DNA of 64,000 bases from Acidimicrobiaceae bacterium (GTDB lineage Bacteria > Actinomycetota > Acidimicrobiia > Acidimicrobiales > JAUTXP01): the NCBI GenBank assembly GCA_030837965.1, contig JAUTXP010000043.1, positions 62,001-126,000 of the forward strand, given 5' to 3'. Shown here piece after piece: positions 49,536 to 57,706 of the stretch (the stretch's first letter is position 1; each line of letters starts with the position of its first letter). The notes beneath the pieces are model-generated. The model did not search any database, was not told the origin of the DNA, and saw only the letters and a list, made by a program, of their open reading frames with translations. The position numbers and the translations under genes are program-made.

Positions 49536-50413
49536 AATTGATCCGCAAGGCCGTCATTCCCGCCGCCGGGCTGGGGACTCGTTTCCTGCCCGCCACCAAG
49601 GCGCAGCCCAAAGAGATGCTGCCCGTGGTGGACAAGCCCGCCATCCAATGGGTCGTGGAGGAGGCCGTGCGCTCCGGGATCCGGGACATCCTCATCATCA
49701 CCGGCCGGGGCAAGCGCTCCATCGAGGACCACTTCGACCGCACCTTCGAGCTCGAGTACTACCTCGAACAGGGCGGCAAGGACGACCAGCTGAAGGAGAT
49801 CCAGGCCCTGGCCGAAATGGCCGACATCCACTACGTCCGCCAGGGCGAGCCCCGCGGCCTGGGGCACGCCGTCGGGGTCGCCCGCCAGCACGTGGGCGGC
49901 GAGTCCTTCGTGGTCATGCTGGGCGACGACATCATGAGCGAGGACTCCACCGTTCTCCACGACATGCTCCAGGCCCATCAGCGCTTCGGCCGGTCGGTGG
50001 TGGCTTTGAAGGAGGTGTCGCCTGCCGAGATCTCGTCCTACGGGTGCGCCCGCGCCGACGTGGTCGACGGGCCCATCGTGCGCGTGGAGGAGATCGTGGA
50101 GAAGCCGTCGCCGGAAGAGGCGCCATCCAACCTGGCCGTCATGGGCCGGTACGTCTTCACGCCGGAGATCTTCGACGTGCTGGACCGGGTCGAGCCGGGC
50201 AAGGGCGGCGAGATCCAGTTGACCGACGCCATCGGGCTGCTTCTCGAGGAGCAGGAGGTCTACGGCTACTGCTTCCAAGAGGGGCGCTACGACATCGGCA
50301 ACAAGCTCGACTACCTGCGGGCCACCGTGGAGTTGGCGTTGCAGCGGGACGACCTCGGGCCCCCGTTCGCGGCCTTCTTGCGTGACCTCGTGGAGCGCCG
50401 CGTCGGGGAGTGA
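49532..50413 (+). CDS. galU: UTP-glucose-1-phosphate uridylyltransferase GalU
   Basis: 293 residues, ATG at 49532 overlapping the plsY stop by 4 bp. Makes UDP-glucose. N-terminal nucleotide-binding motif AVIPAAGLGTRFLPATKAQP with KEMLPVVDKPAIQ, the VRQGEPRGLGHAVGVAR segment, MLGDDIM and VEKPSPEEAPSNLAVMGRYV. Full length. Coupled to moeA by a GTGA overlap. In mycobacteria galU (Rv0993) likewise precedes moeA1 (Rv0994). Confidence 0.97.
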   Translation: MKLIRKAVIPAAGLGTRFLPATKAQPKEMLPVVDKPAIQWVVEEAVRSGIRDILIITGRGKRSIEDHFDRTFELEYYLEQGGKDDQLKEIQALAEMADIHYVRQGEPRGLGHAVGVARQHVGGESFVVMLGDDIMSEDSTVLHDMLQAHQRFGRSVVALKEVSPAEISSYGCARADVVDGPIVRVEEIVEKPSPEEAPSNLAVMGRYVFTPEIFDVLDRVEPGKGGEIQLTDAIGLLLEEQEVYGYCFQEGRYDIGNKLDYLRATVELALQRDDLGPPFAAFLRDLVERRVGE

Positions 50414-51618
50414 TCTCACTCGACGAGGCCCGGGGGACCGTGCTGGCGGGCTGTGCGCGCCTGCCTGCAACCCGCGTCCCAATTGACGACGCCCTCGGCC
50501 TGGTGACCAGCGAGGCCATCGTCTCGCCCGAGCCCGTGCCGCCGTTCGCCAACACCGCCATGGACGGGTTCGCGGTGCGAGCGGAGGACACGTCTGGCGC
50601 ACCAGTGCCGTTGACCGTCGTGGGCACCATCGCCGCGGGCGCGGCGCCCGACATACCGGTCGGGCCGGGCGAGGCCGTGCGCATCATGACCGGCGCGCCC
50701 ATCCCGCCCGGTGCTGACGCCGTCGTGATGGTCGAGCGCACCCAGATGGCCGAGGACGGCGGCACCGTCATGGTGCTGGCCGCGGCGTCGAAAGGCGACC
50801 ACGTGCGCGCCGCAGGTGAGGACGTCGCCGCGGGGGACGAGGTCTTCCCGCCCGGGACGGATCTGGAGGCGGGCCACCTGGGGGTGCTGGCCAGCATCGG
50901 GCTGGTCGAGGTTCCGGTGTACCGGCGGCCATGTGTCGGCGTGCTGTCCACCGGCGACGAACTGGTGGACGACGACCGGCCCTTGCGGCCAGGCCAGATT
51001 CGAGACGCCAACCGCCACACGCTGCTGGCCCTCGTCCGCTCGGCGGGGTGCACGCCCGTGGACCTCGGCGTGGTGCCCGACGATCTCGGAGTGATCACTC
51101 GAACGTTGGAGCAGGCACTCTCAGAGTGCGACGCGCTCATCACGAGCGGCGGTGTCAGCGTGGGCGACTTCGACTACGTGAAGGTGGCCCTCGACCAGTT
51201 GAGCGGCGGGGGCATGCGCTGGATGCAGGTGGCCATCAAACCGGCCAAGCCGCTGGCCTTCGGCGCCGTAGGGGGCGTGCCTGTGTTCGGCCTCCCTGGC
51301 AACCCGGTCTCGTCCATGGTGAGCTTCGAACTGTTCGCCCGGCCCGGCCTGCGCACGCTGCTCGGCACCTCGAGAGTGATCACTCCAACCGTGCGAGCGA
51401 TCGCTCGAGAGCACTTGCACAGACACTCTGATGGCAAGACCCATTTCGTGCGGGTGCGGGCCGACTGGGGCGACGACGGCAGGCTGCACGTGCGGTCGTC
51501 GGGTGGGCAGGCCTCGAACCTGTTGCGGTCGATGGCGCTGGCCAACGCGCTGGCCGTCCTGCCCGACGGCGACGGCGTGGGTGCGGGTGGAGACGTCGAA
51601 GTCCTGCTTCTCCCGTAG
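50410..51618 (+). CDS. moeA: Molybdopterin molybdenumtransferase MoeA
   Basis: 402 residues, GTG at 50410 overlapping galU. Inserts molybdate into adenylylated molybdopterin. Motifs: PPFANTAMDGFAVRAED, IMTGAPIPPGADAVVMVE, GVLSTGDELV, GQIRDANRHTLLALV, ITSGGVSVGDFDYVKVAL and FGLPGNPVSSMVSFELF. It contains three internal GAG-NGATCN-CTC-type palindromes (51089, 51374 and 51394). Part of the molybdenum-cofactor set with moaA and moaC. Confidence 0.96.
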   Translation: MISLDEARGTVLAGCARLPATRVPIDDALGLVTSEAIVSPEPVPPFANTAMDGFAVRAEDTSGAPVPLTVVGTIAAGAAPDIPVGPGEAVRIMTGAPIPPGADAVVMVERTQMAEDGGTVMVLAAASKGDHVRAAGEDVAAGDEVFPPGTDLEAGHLGVLASIGLVEVPVYRRPCVGVLSTGDELVDDDRPLRPGQIRDANRHTLLALVRSAGCTPVDLGVVPDDLGVITRTLEQALSECDALITSGGVSVGDFDYVKVALDQLSGGGMRWMQVAIKPAKPLAFGAVGGVPVFGLPGNPVSSMVSFELFARPGLRTLLGTSRVITPTVRAIAREHLHRHSDGKTHFVRVRADWGDDGRLHVRSSGGQASNLLRSMALANALAVLPDGDGVGAGGDVEVLLLP

Positions 51619-51627
51619 GCTGGGACG

Positions 51628-52611
51628 GTGACCACGCCGCTCGTCGACCCGCACGGCCGGGTCGTTCGGGACCTGCGCATCTCGGTCACGGACCGCTGCA
51701 ACTTCCGGTGCACGTATTGCATGCCGGAAGAGGGGATGACGTGGCTGCCCCGCAGCGAGGTGCTCACCTTCGAGGAGATCGAGCGGGTTGCTCGCATCTG
51801 CGTCGAGCGGTACGGCTTCGGCAGCATCCGGCTCACCGGCGGCGAGCCGACCGTGCGGGCCCACCTGCCGCTGCTGGTGGAGAAGCTGGCCGGGCTGGGG
51901 GTCGACCTGGCGATGACGACCAACGGGGCCACGCTGCGACTCTTGGCGGCCGACCTGCGCAGGGCGGGCCTCAACCGGGTGAACATCTCGCTCGACTCGT
52001 TGCGGGCCGAGCGGTTCGAGGCCCTCACCCGGCGCAACGCGCTGGCCGACGTGCTCGACGGCATCGACGCCGCGGTGGAGGCGGGTTTCTCGCCGGTCAA
52101 GGTCAACTGTGTCCTCATTCGGGGCGTCAATGACGACGAGGCCATCGCCTTCGCCGAGTTCGGACGTCGCCGGGGCGTGGTGATCCGCTTCATCGAGTTC
52201 ATGCCCTTGGACGCGGACGGGGCCTGGTCGGCGGCGAGCGTGGTGCCGGCGGCCGAGGTGGTGTCGACCATCGACGCCGTCTACCCGCTGGAGCCAGTGG
52301 CGTCGGGCTCGGCGCCCGCTGAACGGTGGCGCTACCGGGACGGCGGAGGCGAGATCGGCGTCATCAGCAGCGTCACGAACTCCTTCTGCGGTACGTGCGA
52401 CCGGGTGCGGCTCACGGCCGAGGGCCAGTTCCGCAACTGCCTGTTCGCCGTGCGCGAGACCGACCTGCGAGCCGTGCTGCGGGGTGGCGGGTCGGACGAC
52501 GACGTGGCCGCCGCAGTCGAGGCCGAGGTCGGGCGCAAGTGGGCCGGGCACAGCATCGGCCAGGTGACGTTCGTGCGCCCGGACCGCAGCATGAGCCAGA
52601 TCGGCGGCTGA
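51628..52611 (+). CDS. moaA: GTP 3',8-cyclase MoaA
   Basis: 327 residues, GTG at 51628. Radical SAM enzyme making 3',8-cyclo-GTP, the first Moco intermediate. The N-terminal 4Fe-4S motif is CNFRCTYC; the C-terminal second cluster is CGTCDRVRLTAEGQFRNC. The protein ends in the GG dipeptide needed for activity. LTGGEPTVRAHLPLLVEK and NISLDSLRAERFEALTRRN are typical. The gene follows moeA by 9 bp. Confidence 0.97.
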   Translation: MTTPLVDPHGRVVRDLRISVTDRCNFRCTYCMPEEGMTWLPRSEVLTFEEIERVARICVERYGFGSIRLTGGEPTVRAHLPLLVEKLAGLGVDLAMTTNGATLRLLAADLRRAGLNRVNISLDSLRAERFEALTRRNALADVLDGIDAAVEAGFSPVKVNCVLIRGVNDDEAIAFAEFGRRRGVVIRFIEFMPLDADGAWSAASVVPAAEVVSTIDAVYPLEPVASGSAPAERWRYRDGGGEIGVISSVTNSFCGTCDRVRLTAEGQFRNCLFAVRETDLRAVLRGGGSDDDVAAAVEAEVGRKWAGHSIGQVTFVRPDRSMSQIGG

Positions 52612-52638
52612 CGCGGCGTCGGTCCTACACTCGGTCGC

Positions 52639-53142
52639 ATGGCCGACCGGGGCTTCACGCATCTCGATCCTCTGGGCAGGGCCCGGATGGTCGACGTCAC
52701 ACCCAAAGAGCCAACGCACCGACGGGCCATCGCCCGGTGCAAGGTGTTCATGCAGCCCGAGACGACGGCGATGGTGGCCAACAACGCGGTGACCAAGGGC
52801 GACGTGCTGGCCGTGGCCCGGGTGGCGGGCATCCAGGCGGCCAAGCGCACGGTGGACCTCATCCCGTTGTGCCATCAGTTGACCATCGGGTCCGTGTACG
52901 TGAACTTCCATCTGGACGACGACTTCATCGAGGTCGAGTCCCAGGTGGAGACGGTGGACAGGACGGGCGTGGAGATGGAGGCCATGACGGCGTGCGCCAT
53001 CGCCGCCCTCACGATCTACGACATGTGCAAGTCGATGGATCGAGGGATGAGCATCGGCGAACTGGCCTTGTGGGAGAAGGTCGGCGGCCGTTCCGGCGTG
53101 TGGCGCAGGCCGGTGGCCGACGGCTCGTCGTCCGAGTTCTGA
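52639..53142 (+). CDS. moaC: Cyclic pyranopterin monophosphate synthase MoaC
   Basis: 167 residues from ATG 52639. Second step of Moco synthesis, converting 3',8-cyclo-GTP to cPMP. Signature segments: GRARMVDVTPKEPTHRRAIA, KGDVLAVARVAGIQAAKRTV, DLIPLCHQLTIGSVYVNF, VDRTGVEMEAMTACAIAALT and IYDMCKSMDRGM. Its C-terminal tail is slightly longer than usual. With moeA and moaA it forms the cofactor cluster; moaB/mog and moaDE are not in the window. Confidence 0.97.
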   Translation: MADRGFTHLDPLGRARMVDVTPKEPTHRRAIARCKVFMQPETTAMVANNAVTKGDVLAVARVAGIQAAKRTVDLIPLCHQLTIGSVYVNFHLDDDFIEVESQVETVDRTGVEMEAMTACAIAALTIYDMCKSMDRGMSIGELALWEKVGGRSGVWRRPVADGSSSEF

Positions 53143-53349
53143 CGGGTCTCTGACGAGGTAGGGGCTGGTCAGGGAGTTGGCGGGCGGCGCTCACTGCAGC
53201 TAGCTTTTCCCGGTTCGACTGGTTCGAGAAAATTGCCCCGAGCGGGCCGCGTGGGATAGGAACTACGCCGCCCCAGGACCACGGGCCATCCACCGCCGGC
53301 GTGCTTTGGCGCGGTACGGTCCCCGAGTCGCAAAGGTAGGTCGAGGAGC

Positions 53350-53901
53350 TTGACCATCGTGGTGCTGCTGATCCTCGCCGGAATCTGGGCTGCTGTGCTC
53401 GTCCCGTGGGTGCGCTCGCGCGTCGAGCCCGGCGCGGCCGACTCCATTGGCGACTTCCGCCGCCAGCTCGGCGTGCTGCAGCGCACTGGCCCGGCCACCG
53501 TGGCGCCGGCCAACCGGCTGCGGGTGCCCCCGTACCAGCCCGGTGTGCCCAACCCGTATGGCGCCCATTACGCCGTGCGTCGTTCTGCGCCCGCGTCCCT
53601 GTCGTCGCCCGATGCGGCCCGTCGGGCCCGCACGTTGAAGCGGCGCCGGGACGTGCTGTTCAGCCTGCTCGGCGGGATGACGGGCACGCTTGTGCTCGGG
53701 CTGCTGCCGCCGTTCCACCTGCTGCTCGTGCTGCATGTCCTGCTCGACCTGGCCTTCGCCGGCTACATCGGCCTGTTGGTCCAGATGCGCAACGCGGCGG
53801 CCGAGCGGGACATGAAGCTGCGGTTCCTGCCGGGCGCGATGGGTGCGATGGGTTCGTCGATGCCTGACGCCATCCCGGCTCGCGTCCGCTCGGCCAACTA
53901 G
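53350..53901 (+). CDS. Conserved actinobacterial membrane protein (Rv0996-region-like)
   Basis: 183 residues, TTG at 53350 with GGAG upstream. An N-terminal membrane helix (IVVLLILAGIWAAVLVPWV), a Pro-rich loop (VPPYQPGVPNPYG), then a basic linker (RRARTLKRRRD) and two helices (LGGMTGTLVLGLLPPFHLLL and following). Function unknown. The position after galU-moeA matches mycobacterial Rv0993-Rv0996, where a membrane protein gene follows. The ~200-bp gap after moaC may hold its promoter. Confidence 0.72.
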   Translation: MTIVVLLILAGIWAAVLVPWVRSRVEPGAADSIGDFRRQLGVLQRTGPATVAPANRLRVPPYQPGVPNPYGAHYAVRRSAPASLSSPDAARRARTLKRRRDVLFSLLGGMTGTLVLGLLPPFHLLLVLHVLLDLAFAGYIGLLVQMRNAAAERDMKLRFLPGAMGAMGSSMPDAIPARVRSAN

Positions 53902-53914
53902 CAGCGCCACGCCT

Positions 53915-54568
53915 TTGGCCGAGCGCGTGGCCGCCGAGCTGGGCGGCTTGTTGGAGCCGTTGTTGGCCCGCCTCGACGCCGCCCACCGGGCCCGCGAGCA
54001 AGGCTTGGCCGCATGCCGCCGGACCATCCGAGCCTGCGGTCAGGCCATCCGCGCCATCCACCGCTCACAGCCTGACTTGGTGGCCTCGTTCACGGCCGAC
54101 GCCGAGACCGCGCTGCGAGAGGCCCAAGCTGTGCTGCGGCCCCATCCGTCAGTCGCCTACGCCGGATTCCTGCACGATGCCGAGAAGGAGTACGTGGAGG
54201 CGTTGCTCACTGCCGCGTTGGTGGCAGGGTCCCCGCTGCCGTCGATGGAGGAGATCGGGGTCGAGCCCGCTTCGTGGCTGAAAGGCTTGACCGAGGCCGC
54301 CTCCGAGTTGCGCAGGCACCTGCTGGACCGACTGCGGGCGGGCGAACTGGCTCGGGGCGAGGCCTTGTTGCTGCAGATGGAGGACGTCTACGACCAGTTG
54401 GTCACGGTCGACTATCCCGACGCGCTGACCGGTGGCCTGCGGCGGTCGGTGGACGCGCTGCGGGCCGTGCTGGAACGAAGCCGGGCCGACGTGACCACGA
54501 CCGTGTTGCAGTCCCGCTTGCAGGCGTCGCTCGACCGCGCCACCGGCACTGCCTCCGCCACCCCCTGA
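53915..54568 (+). CDS. Translin-family (COG2178-like) RNA/ssDNA-binding protein
   Basis: 217 residues with a TTG start at 53915; GTG 53927 and an upstream ATG at 53843 overlapping the previous gene are alternatives. All-helical pattern of archaeal/eukaryotic translins: LDAAHRAREQGLAACRRTIR, ACGQAIRAIHRSQPDLVASF, LHDAEKEYVEALLTAALVAG, LKGLTEAASELRRHLLDRLR, then LLQMEDVYDQLVTVDYPDAL and GLRRSVDALRAVLERSRADV. Translin forms octameric rings binding ssRNA/DNA. Rare and poorly studied in bacteria. Confidence 0.75.
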   Translation: MAERVAAELGGLLEPLLARLDAAHRAREQGLAACRRTIRACGQAIRAIHRSQPDLVASFTADAETALREAQAVLRPHPSVAYAGFLHDAEKEYVEALLTAALVAGSPLPSMEEIGVEPASWLKGLTEAASELRRHLLDRLRAGELARGEALLLQMEDVYDQLVTVDYPDALTGGLRRSVDALRAVLERSRADVTTTVLQSRLQASLDRATGTASATP

Positions 54569-54683
54569 CCGCGCCGCCCCCGCCCGCCCTTGGCCGCCCC
54601 GCTCTTGCGCGGCTCCCGCCCGCTGGCTCGCCCTTGCGCGGAGGCCCGCCGGCCCCCGCCCTTGCCCGCTCAGGCCCTCTCTC

Positions 54684-54731
54684 CTTCTTGTCAGCCTCAG
54701 TTCGAGATGGCGAACTCATCCTGCCGCGAAC
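54684..54731 (+). repeat. 48-bp dispersed repeat, copy 2
   Basis: Aligned with the reverse complement of 14599-14646: shared CTTCT, GTCAGCC, CAGTTCGA, ATG, CGAACT and CCTGCC at the same spacing, 8 differences over the 42-bp core. The central inverted repeat is AGTTCG-N6-CGAACT. Located in the 270-bp gap between the translin-like gene and tRNA-Ala. Confidence 0.65.
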
Positions 54732-54834
54732 CGTGGGCGGCCAGGGCGAGGGCGGCGTGGGCGAGGGCGGCGAGGGCGAGGGCGGAAGGGCGGGTTGGGT
54801 GGCGGAAGGCCTCAGCTATCCTCGACCGCGCCGC

Positions 54835-54910
54835 GGGGGTGTAGCTCAGTTGGCAGAGCGCTACGTTCGCAACGTAGAAGTCGGCGGTTCGAATCCGCTC
54901 ACCTCCACCA
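54835..54910 (+). tRNA. tRNA-Ala (anticodon CGC)
   Basis: Acceptor GGGGGTG pairs with CACCTCC and includes the Ala identity pair G3-U70. D arm GCTCAGTTGGCAGAGC, anticodon stem CTACG/CGTAG around loop TTCGCAA (anticodon CGC), T arm GGCGGTTCGAATCCGCT, discriminator A and encoded CCA. Its 3' half is overlapped on the other strand by the serine recombinase gene, marking the insertion site of the element to its right. Confidence 0.96.
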
Positions 54911-56624
54911 AAGCAGGCTTACTCGAACCCCCACCAAGGGCCGTCACGAGTAAGCCAGCCCCGTAAGACAAGCCTTCGGCGGCGCAACCGGGATCGGTTG
55001 CGCCGTCTGCGTTCAGCGCCTCCTGGGCCGCCACCAGCGGCCCAATCGGCTCGGTCAGGCAGACGCCGCTCACGCCATCGACGTCGATGTACAGCTTGTC
55101 GAAGAAGGCCTGGTTGAGCAGCCGCCGCTGCGCATCGTCCAGCCGCTCGTAGAGGCACTGGGGATCAGCCAGCAAGCAGAGTGCCAGTTCGATGGCCTCG
55201 GCTCCGGCCTCCAGTCCCGATTCCACTTTCGCCAACTCGGCAGTCAGCCGGGTTTGCTCGGCCGTCAGCTTGTCCAGCCGGGCCCGCAGCTTGTCCCGTG
55301 GCAGTCCGCCGTCCTCGGCCAGGTCGAGCAGCCGTTCCTCCCGGGCGTCGAGCTTCCGAAGTTCGGCCTTGAGGTGCCGGCGCATCAGGTCGGCGGCCTG
55401 CTGCTCGTCGGCCAGCGCCTGCCGCACCGTGGCCCGCACCCGCTGGGCGAACTCCGGCGTGATGCGAATGCGGGCGTAGGCGCGGGCAACGGCCTCCTCC
55501 ACGCTGTCCCAGCTGAGGTAGGGCAGCTCGCAGGTGTGCTGCTGGCGGCCCCGGCAGAAGAAGTACCAGTACGTCTTGCCCTGGCGACCGACCGCCCGCT
55601 GGACGATCACCCGGGACTCTCGGCCCCGGTCGTGGCAATCGCCGCACCAGACTGAGCCCTTGAGGTAGTGGTGGTGCTTGCGCTGCCGCTCCCCGGCTGT
55701 CGCCTTGGCGTCGAGCACCTGCAGCACCTTGGCGAAGACCTCAGGCGTCACCAGCGCCGGGTGCCGACCCTCGTATTCCTGGCCCTCGTACTCGACCTTG
55801 CCGAGGTAGTAGCGGTGGCGCAGCATCAGCCGCAGCTTCTCGATCGAGACCGGGCCGACCGGGCGGCGGGCAGTACCCCGGGTCACCAGCCCCCGCTTGG
55901 TCAGCTCGTTGCGCAGGCCGGTGAGCGTGTAGCGGCCCGTGGCGTAGAGCTCGAAGGCCTGGGTGATGAGCGGACCCCGCTCGGGGTCGACGATGACGCT
56001 GCGCACCTCCCGGCCCTCGAACTGCTCCCGGACGTTCAGGTAGCCGAGTGGCGCCTGACCGAGGGTGCCGCCCCGACGAGCCTTCTCGCCCATCTTGTAG
56101 CGGATGTCTGCGCCGTCCTCAGCTGAGCGGAACTCGTTGATCGTCGCCAGGATGCCGTGCATCAACTGACCGACCGGCGTGCTGTCTATGTGCTCGGTGG
56201 CCGACACCAGCGTCACACCGAACTGCCGCAAGCTCATCATGACCAGGGCATCATCGATCCGATTGCGGTTCATGCGGGACAGCTTGTAGACGACCACGAA
56301 ATCGACATCCCGCTGCTGCTTGATGCGGCTCAGCATCGCCTGAAAAGCCGGGCGCTTGTCCATGCTGGTGGCCGTCTTGCCCGGCTCGATGAACTCATCG
56401 ACGATCGACAGACCCAACTGCTCGGCCTTGCGCTGGCAGGCCAGTCGCTGGGCCGGGATCGACAACCCCTCGGGGTCGTAATCGGTAGTGACCTGGCTCT
56501 TGGTGCTCACCCGCAGATACAACACCGCCCGCCCCGTGACAGCCGTCGGTGGGTCGGACGGGCCCGTTGGCGGTCGACGCTGCAGACCGACCGGTGGTGC
56601 TGGGGCGTTCGGCGTTAACGCCAT
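54861..56624 (-). CDS. Large serine recombinase (integrase)
   Basis: 587 residues from ATG 56624, AAAGGAG upstream. Resolvase catalytic domain: AVLYLRVSTKSQVTTDYDPE with the active Ser, then VDFVVVYKLSRMNRNRIDDA. Recombinase domain: GQAPLGYLNVREQ and RGLVTRGTARR-like segment. Zinc-ribbon: VWCGDCHDRG ... CRGRQQHTCELPYLSWDSVE, followed by a coiled coil (LKAELRKLDAREERLLDLAE). The last residues, VSGFEPPTSTLRT, are the antisense translation of tRNA-Ala. The stop TAG thus lies in the tRNA anticodon region, so the integration crossover probably created this 3' end. Confidence 0.92.
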   Translation of the reverse strand: MALTPNAPAPPVGLQRRPPTGPSDPPTAVTGRAVLYLRVSTKSQVTTDYDPEGLSIPAQRLACQRKAEQLGLSIVDEFIEPGKTATSMDKRPAFQAMLSRIKQQRDVDFVVVYKLSRMNRNRIDDALVMMSLRQFGVTLVSATEHIDSTPVGQLMHGILATINEFRSAEDGADIRYKMGEKARRGGTLGQAPLGYLNVREQFEGREVRSVIVDPERGPLITQAFELYATGRYTLTGLRNELTKRGLVTRGTARRPVGPVSIEKLRLMLRHRYYLGKVEYEGQEYEGRHPALVTPEVFAKVLQVLDAKATAGERQRKHHHYLKGSVWCGDCHDRGRESRVIVQRAVGRQGKTYWYFFCRGRQQHTCELPYLSWDSVEEAVARAYARIRITPEFAQRVRATVRQALADEQQAADLMRRHLKAELRKLDAREERLLDLAEDGGLPRDKLRARLDKLTAEQTRLTAELAKVESGLEAGAEAIELALCLLADPQCLYERLDDAQRRLLNQAFFDKLYIDVDGVSGVCLTEPIGPLVAAQEALNADGATDPGCAAEGLSYGAGLLVTALGGGSSKPALVEVSGFEPPTSTLRT

Positions 56625-56646
56625 CGGCTGTCTCCTTTCACGACCT

Positions 56647-57045
56647 TCAACGGGCCTTCACCCGATGCTGGCGCCCGGCAACCGGGGCAGCGGCCCGCTC
56701 GGACGGGTCGGCGTAGTCGCTGGCGGCGATTACTCGCACACCGGCTTGGGCGAAGCGAGCTAATAATGTCGCCCGGTCACCGTCGTTCGCACTGAGGCGC
56801 TGCCAGTCCGCGACTACCACGCATTCATAATCCCGGTCGTCTTCCAGTTGATAGAGCAGCCCGATCAGGCCGGGCCGATCAATCACACTGGCGCCAGTGG
56901 CGTTGTCCTCGAAGCCGTCCACCAGGTCCACCCCGAGCCGCTCGGCGGCCGCCTGACAGAAGCGCTGCTGCTTGGCCATACATGCGCTCGATGCCGGATG
57001 CCATTTCGAGCAACGCCGATACATCACTGCTTTAGTGTGGTTCAT
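56647..57045 (-). CDS. Resolvase N-terminal-domain-only protein
   Basis: 132 residues from ATG 57045 with a strong AAGGAGGTGA site, inside the last codons of the ImmA gene (14-bp overlap). Serine-recombinase catalytic fold: KAVMYRRCSKWHPASSACMA with a Ser at the expected position, GLIGLLYQLEDDRDYECVVV, ADWQRLSANDGDRATLLARF. It lacks DNA-binding and zinc-ribbon domains. It could modulate the integrase or be an excision factor, or be a degenerate duplicate; its strong translation start argues for function. Confidence 0.75.
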   Translation of the reverse strand: MNHTKAVMYRRCSKWHPASSACMAKQQRFCQAAAERLGVDLVDGFEDNATGASVIDRPGLIGLLYQLEDDRDYECVVVADWQRLSANDGDRATLLARFAQAGVRVIAASDYADPSERAAAPVAGRQHRVKAR

Positions 57046-57706
57046 AAGTCACCTCCTTCTTATATTGTTCATTCGACGGGGCCAAGGGCCGCCGCCGGTA
57101 ATACCGGCCCGTGCTCTCAGTGTTCTCCGGCCGTTGCAAGGACCAGTCGGCGGTCGCCACGCCGCAGCGGGCTCGGCCGCCCGACAGGCCGGTTTGTTGC
57201 AGACGAACCTCCATCGCTCGCTGCGAGACGGCGAAGCGTTCGGCCAACTCCTTGGGCGCCTGGAGCCCGCTGCCCCAGGCGGCCTTTAACCACGGCCGGG
57301 GCACCAGTAGGCAGCCAGCGAAGAAGTCGCAGACGGCCTCAACGAACTCCTTACGTTCGTGCTGTGGCACCGCCTGGTAGAGCACCTGGCGGAAGCGGTC
57401 GTCGAGGATGTGCTTGAACTCGTGGGCCAGGCTGAAGCGCTGGCGCATCGGCGGCTCGGCACTTCGCAGCAGAATCATCCAGTAGCCGTTCGACCAGTCC
57501 GTCACCCCCGACACCGGCAGCCAATGGACTTGCTCGACCAGCAGCCGAGGCAAGTCGGTGATGATGCGCATCGGCACCGGCGGCTCGGCAACGCCTGCCA
57601 ACCGCAGGAAACGAGCCGCCTGCTGCTCGGCAATCCGCAGTGCCTCGGCCCGTCTGAGCGGACGGATGGGGACGAAGTCCCGCAACTCGGTCAGGACGCC
57701 GCTCAT
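57032..57706 (-). CDS. ImmA/IrrE-family metallopeptidase
   Basis: 224 residues, ATG at 57706 overlapping the XRE gene stop (ATGA). Zinc protease motif HEFKHILDDRF (HExxH) with the downstream acidic ligand region FVEAVCDFFAGCLLVPRPWL. In ICEs and phages (ImmA of ICEBs1) such proteases cleave the paired XRE repressor and induce the element. The C-terminal ~60 residues (LAERFAVSQRAMEVRLQQTG) form a helix-turn-helix-like part. The pairing with the XRE repressor immediately upstream fits this. Confidence 0.9.
   Translation of the reverse strand: MSGVLTELRDFVPIRPLRRAEALRIAEQQAARFLRLAGVAEPPVPMRIITDLPRLLVEQVHWLPVSGVTDWSNGYWMILLRSAEPPMRQRFSLAHEFKHILDDRFRQVLYQAVPQHERKEFVEAVCDFFAGCLLVPRPWLKAAWGSGLQAPKELAERFAVSQRAMEVRLQQTGLSGGRARCGVATADWSLQRPENTESTGRYYRRRPLAPSNEQYKKEVTYEPH

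Noticed and set aside
54864-54910. Functional C-terminal peptide VSGFEPPTSTLRT of the recombinase
   Set aside because: It is the antisense translation of the tRNA; treated as a by-product of integration at the tRNA, not a domain.
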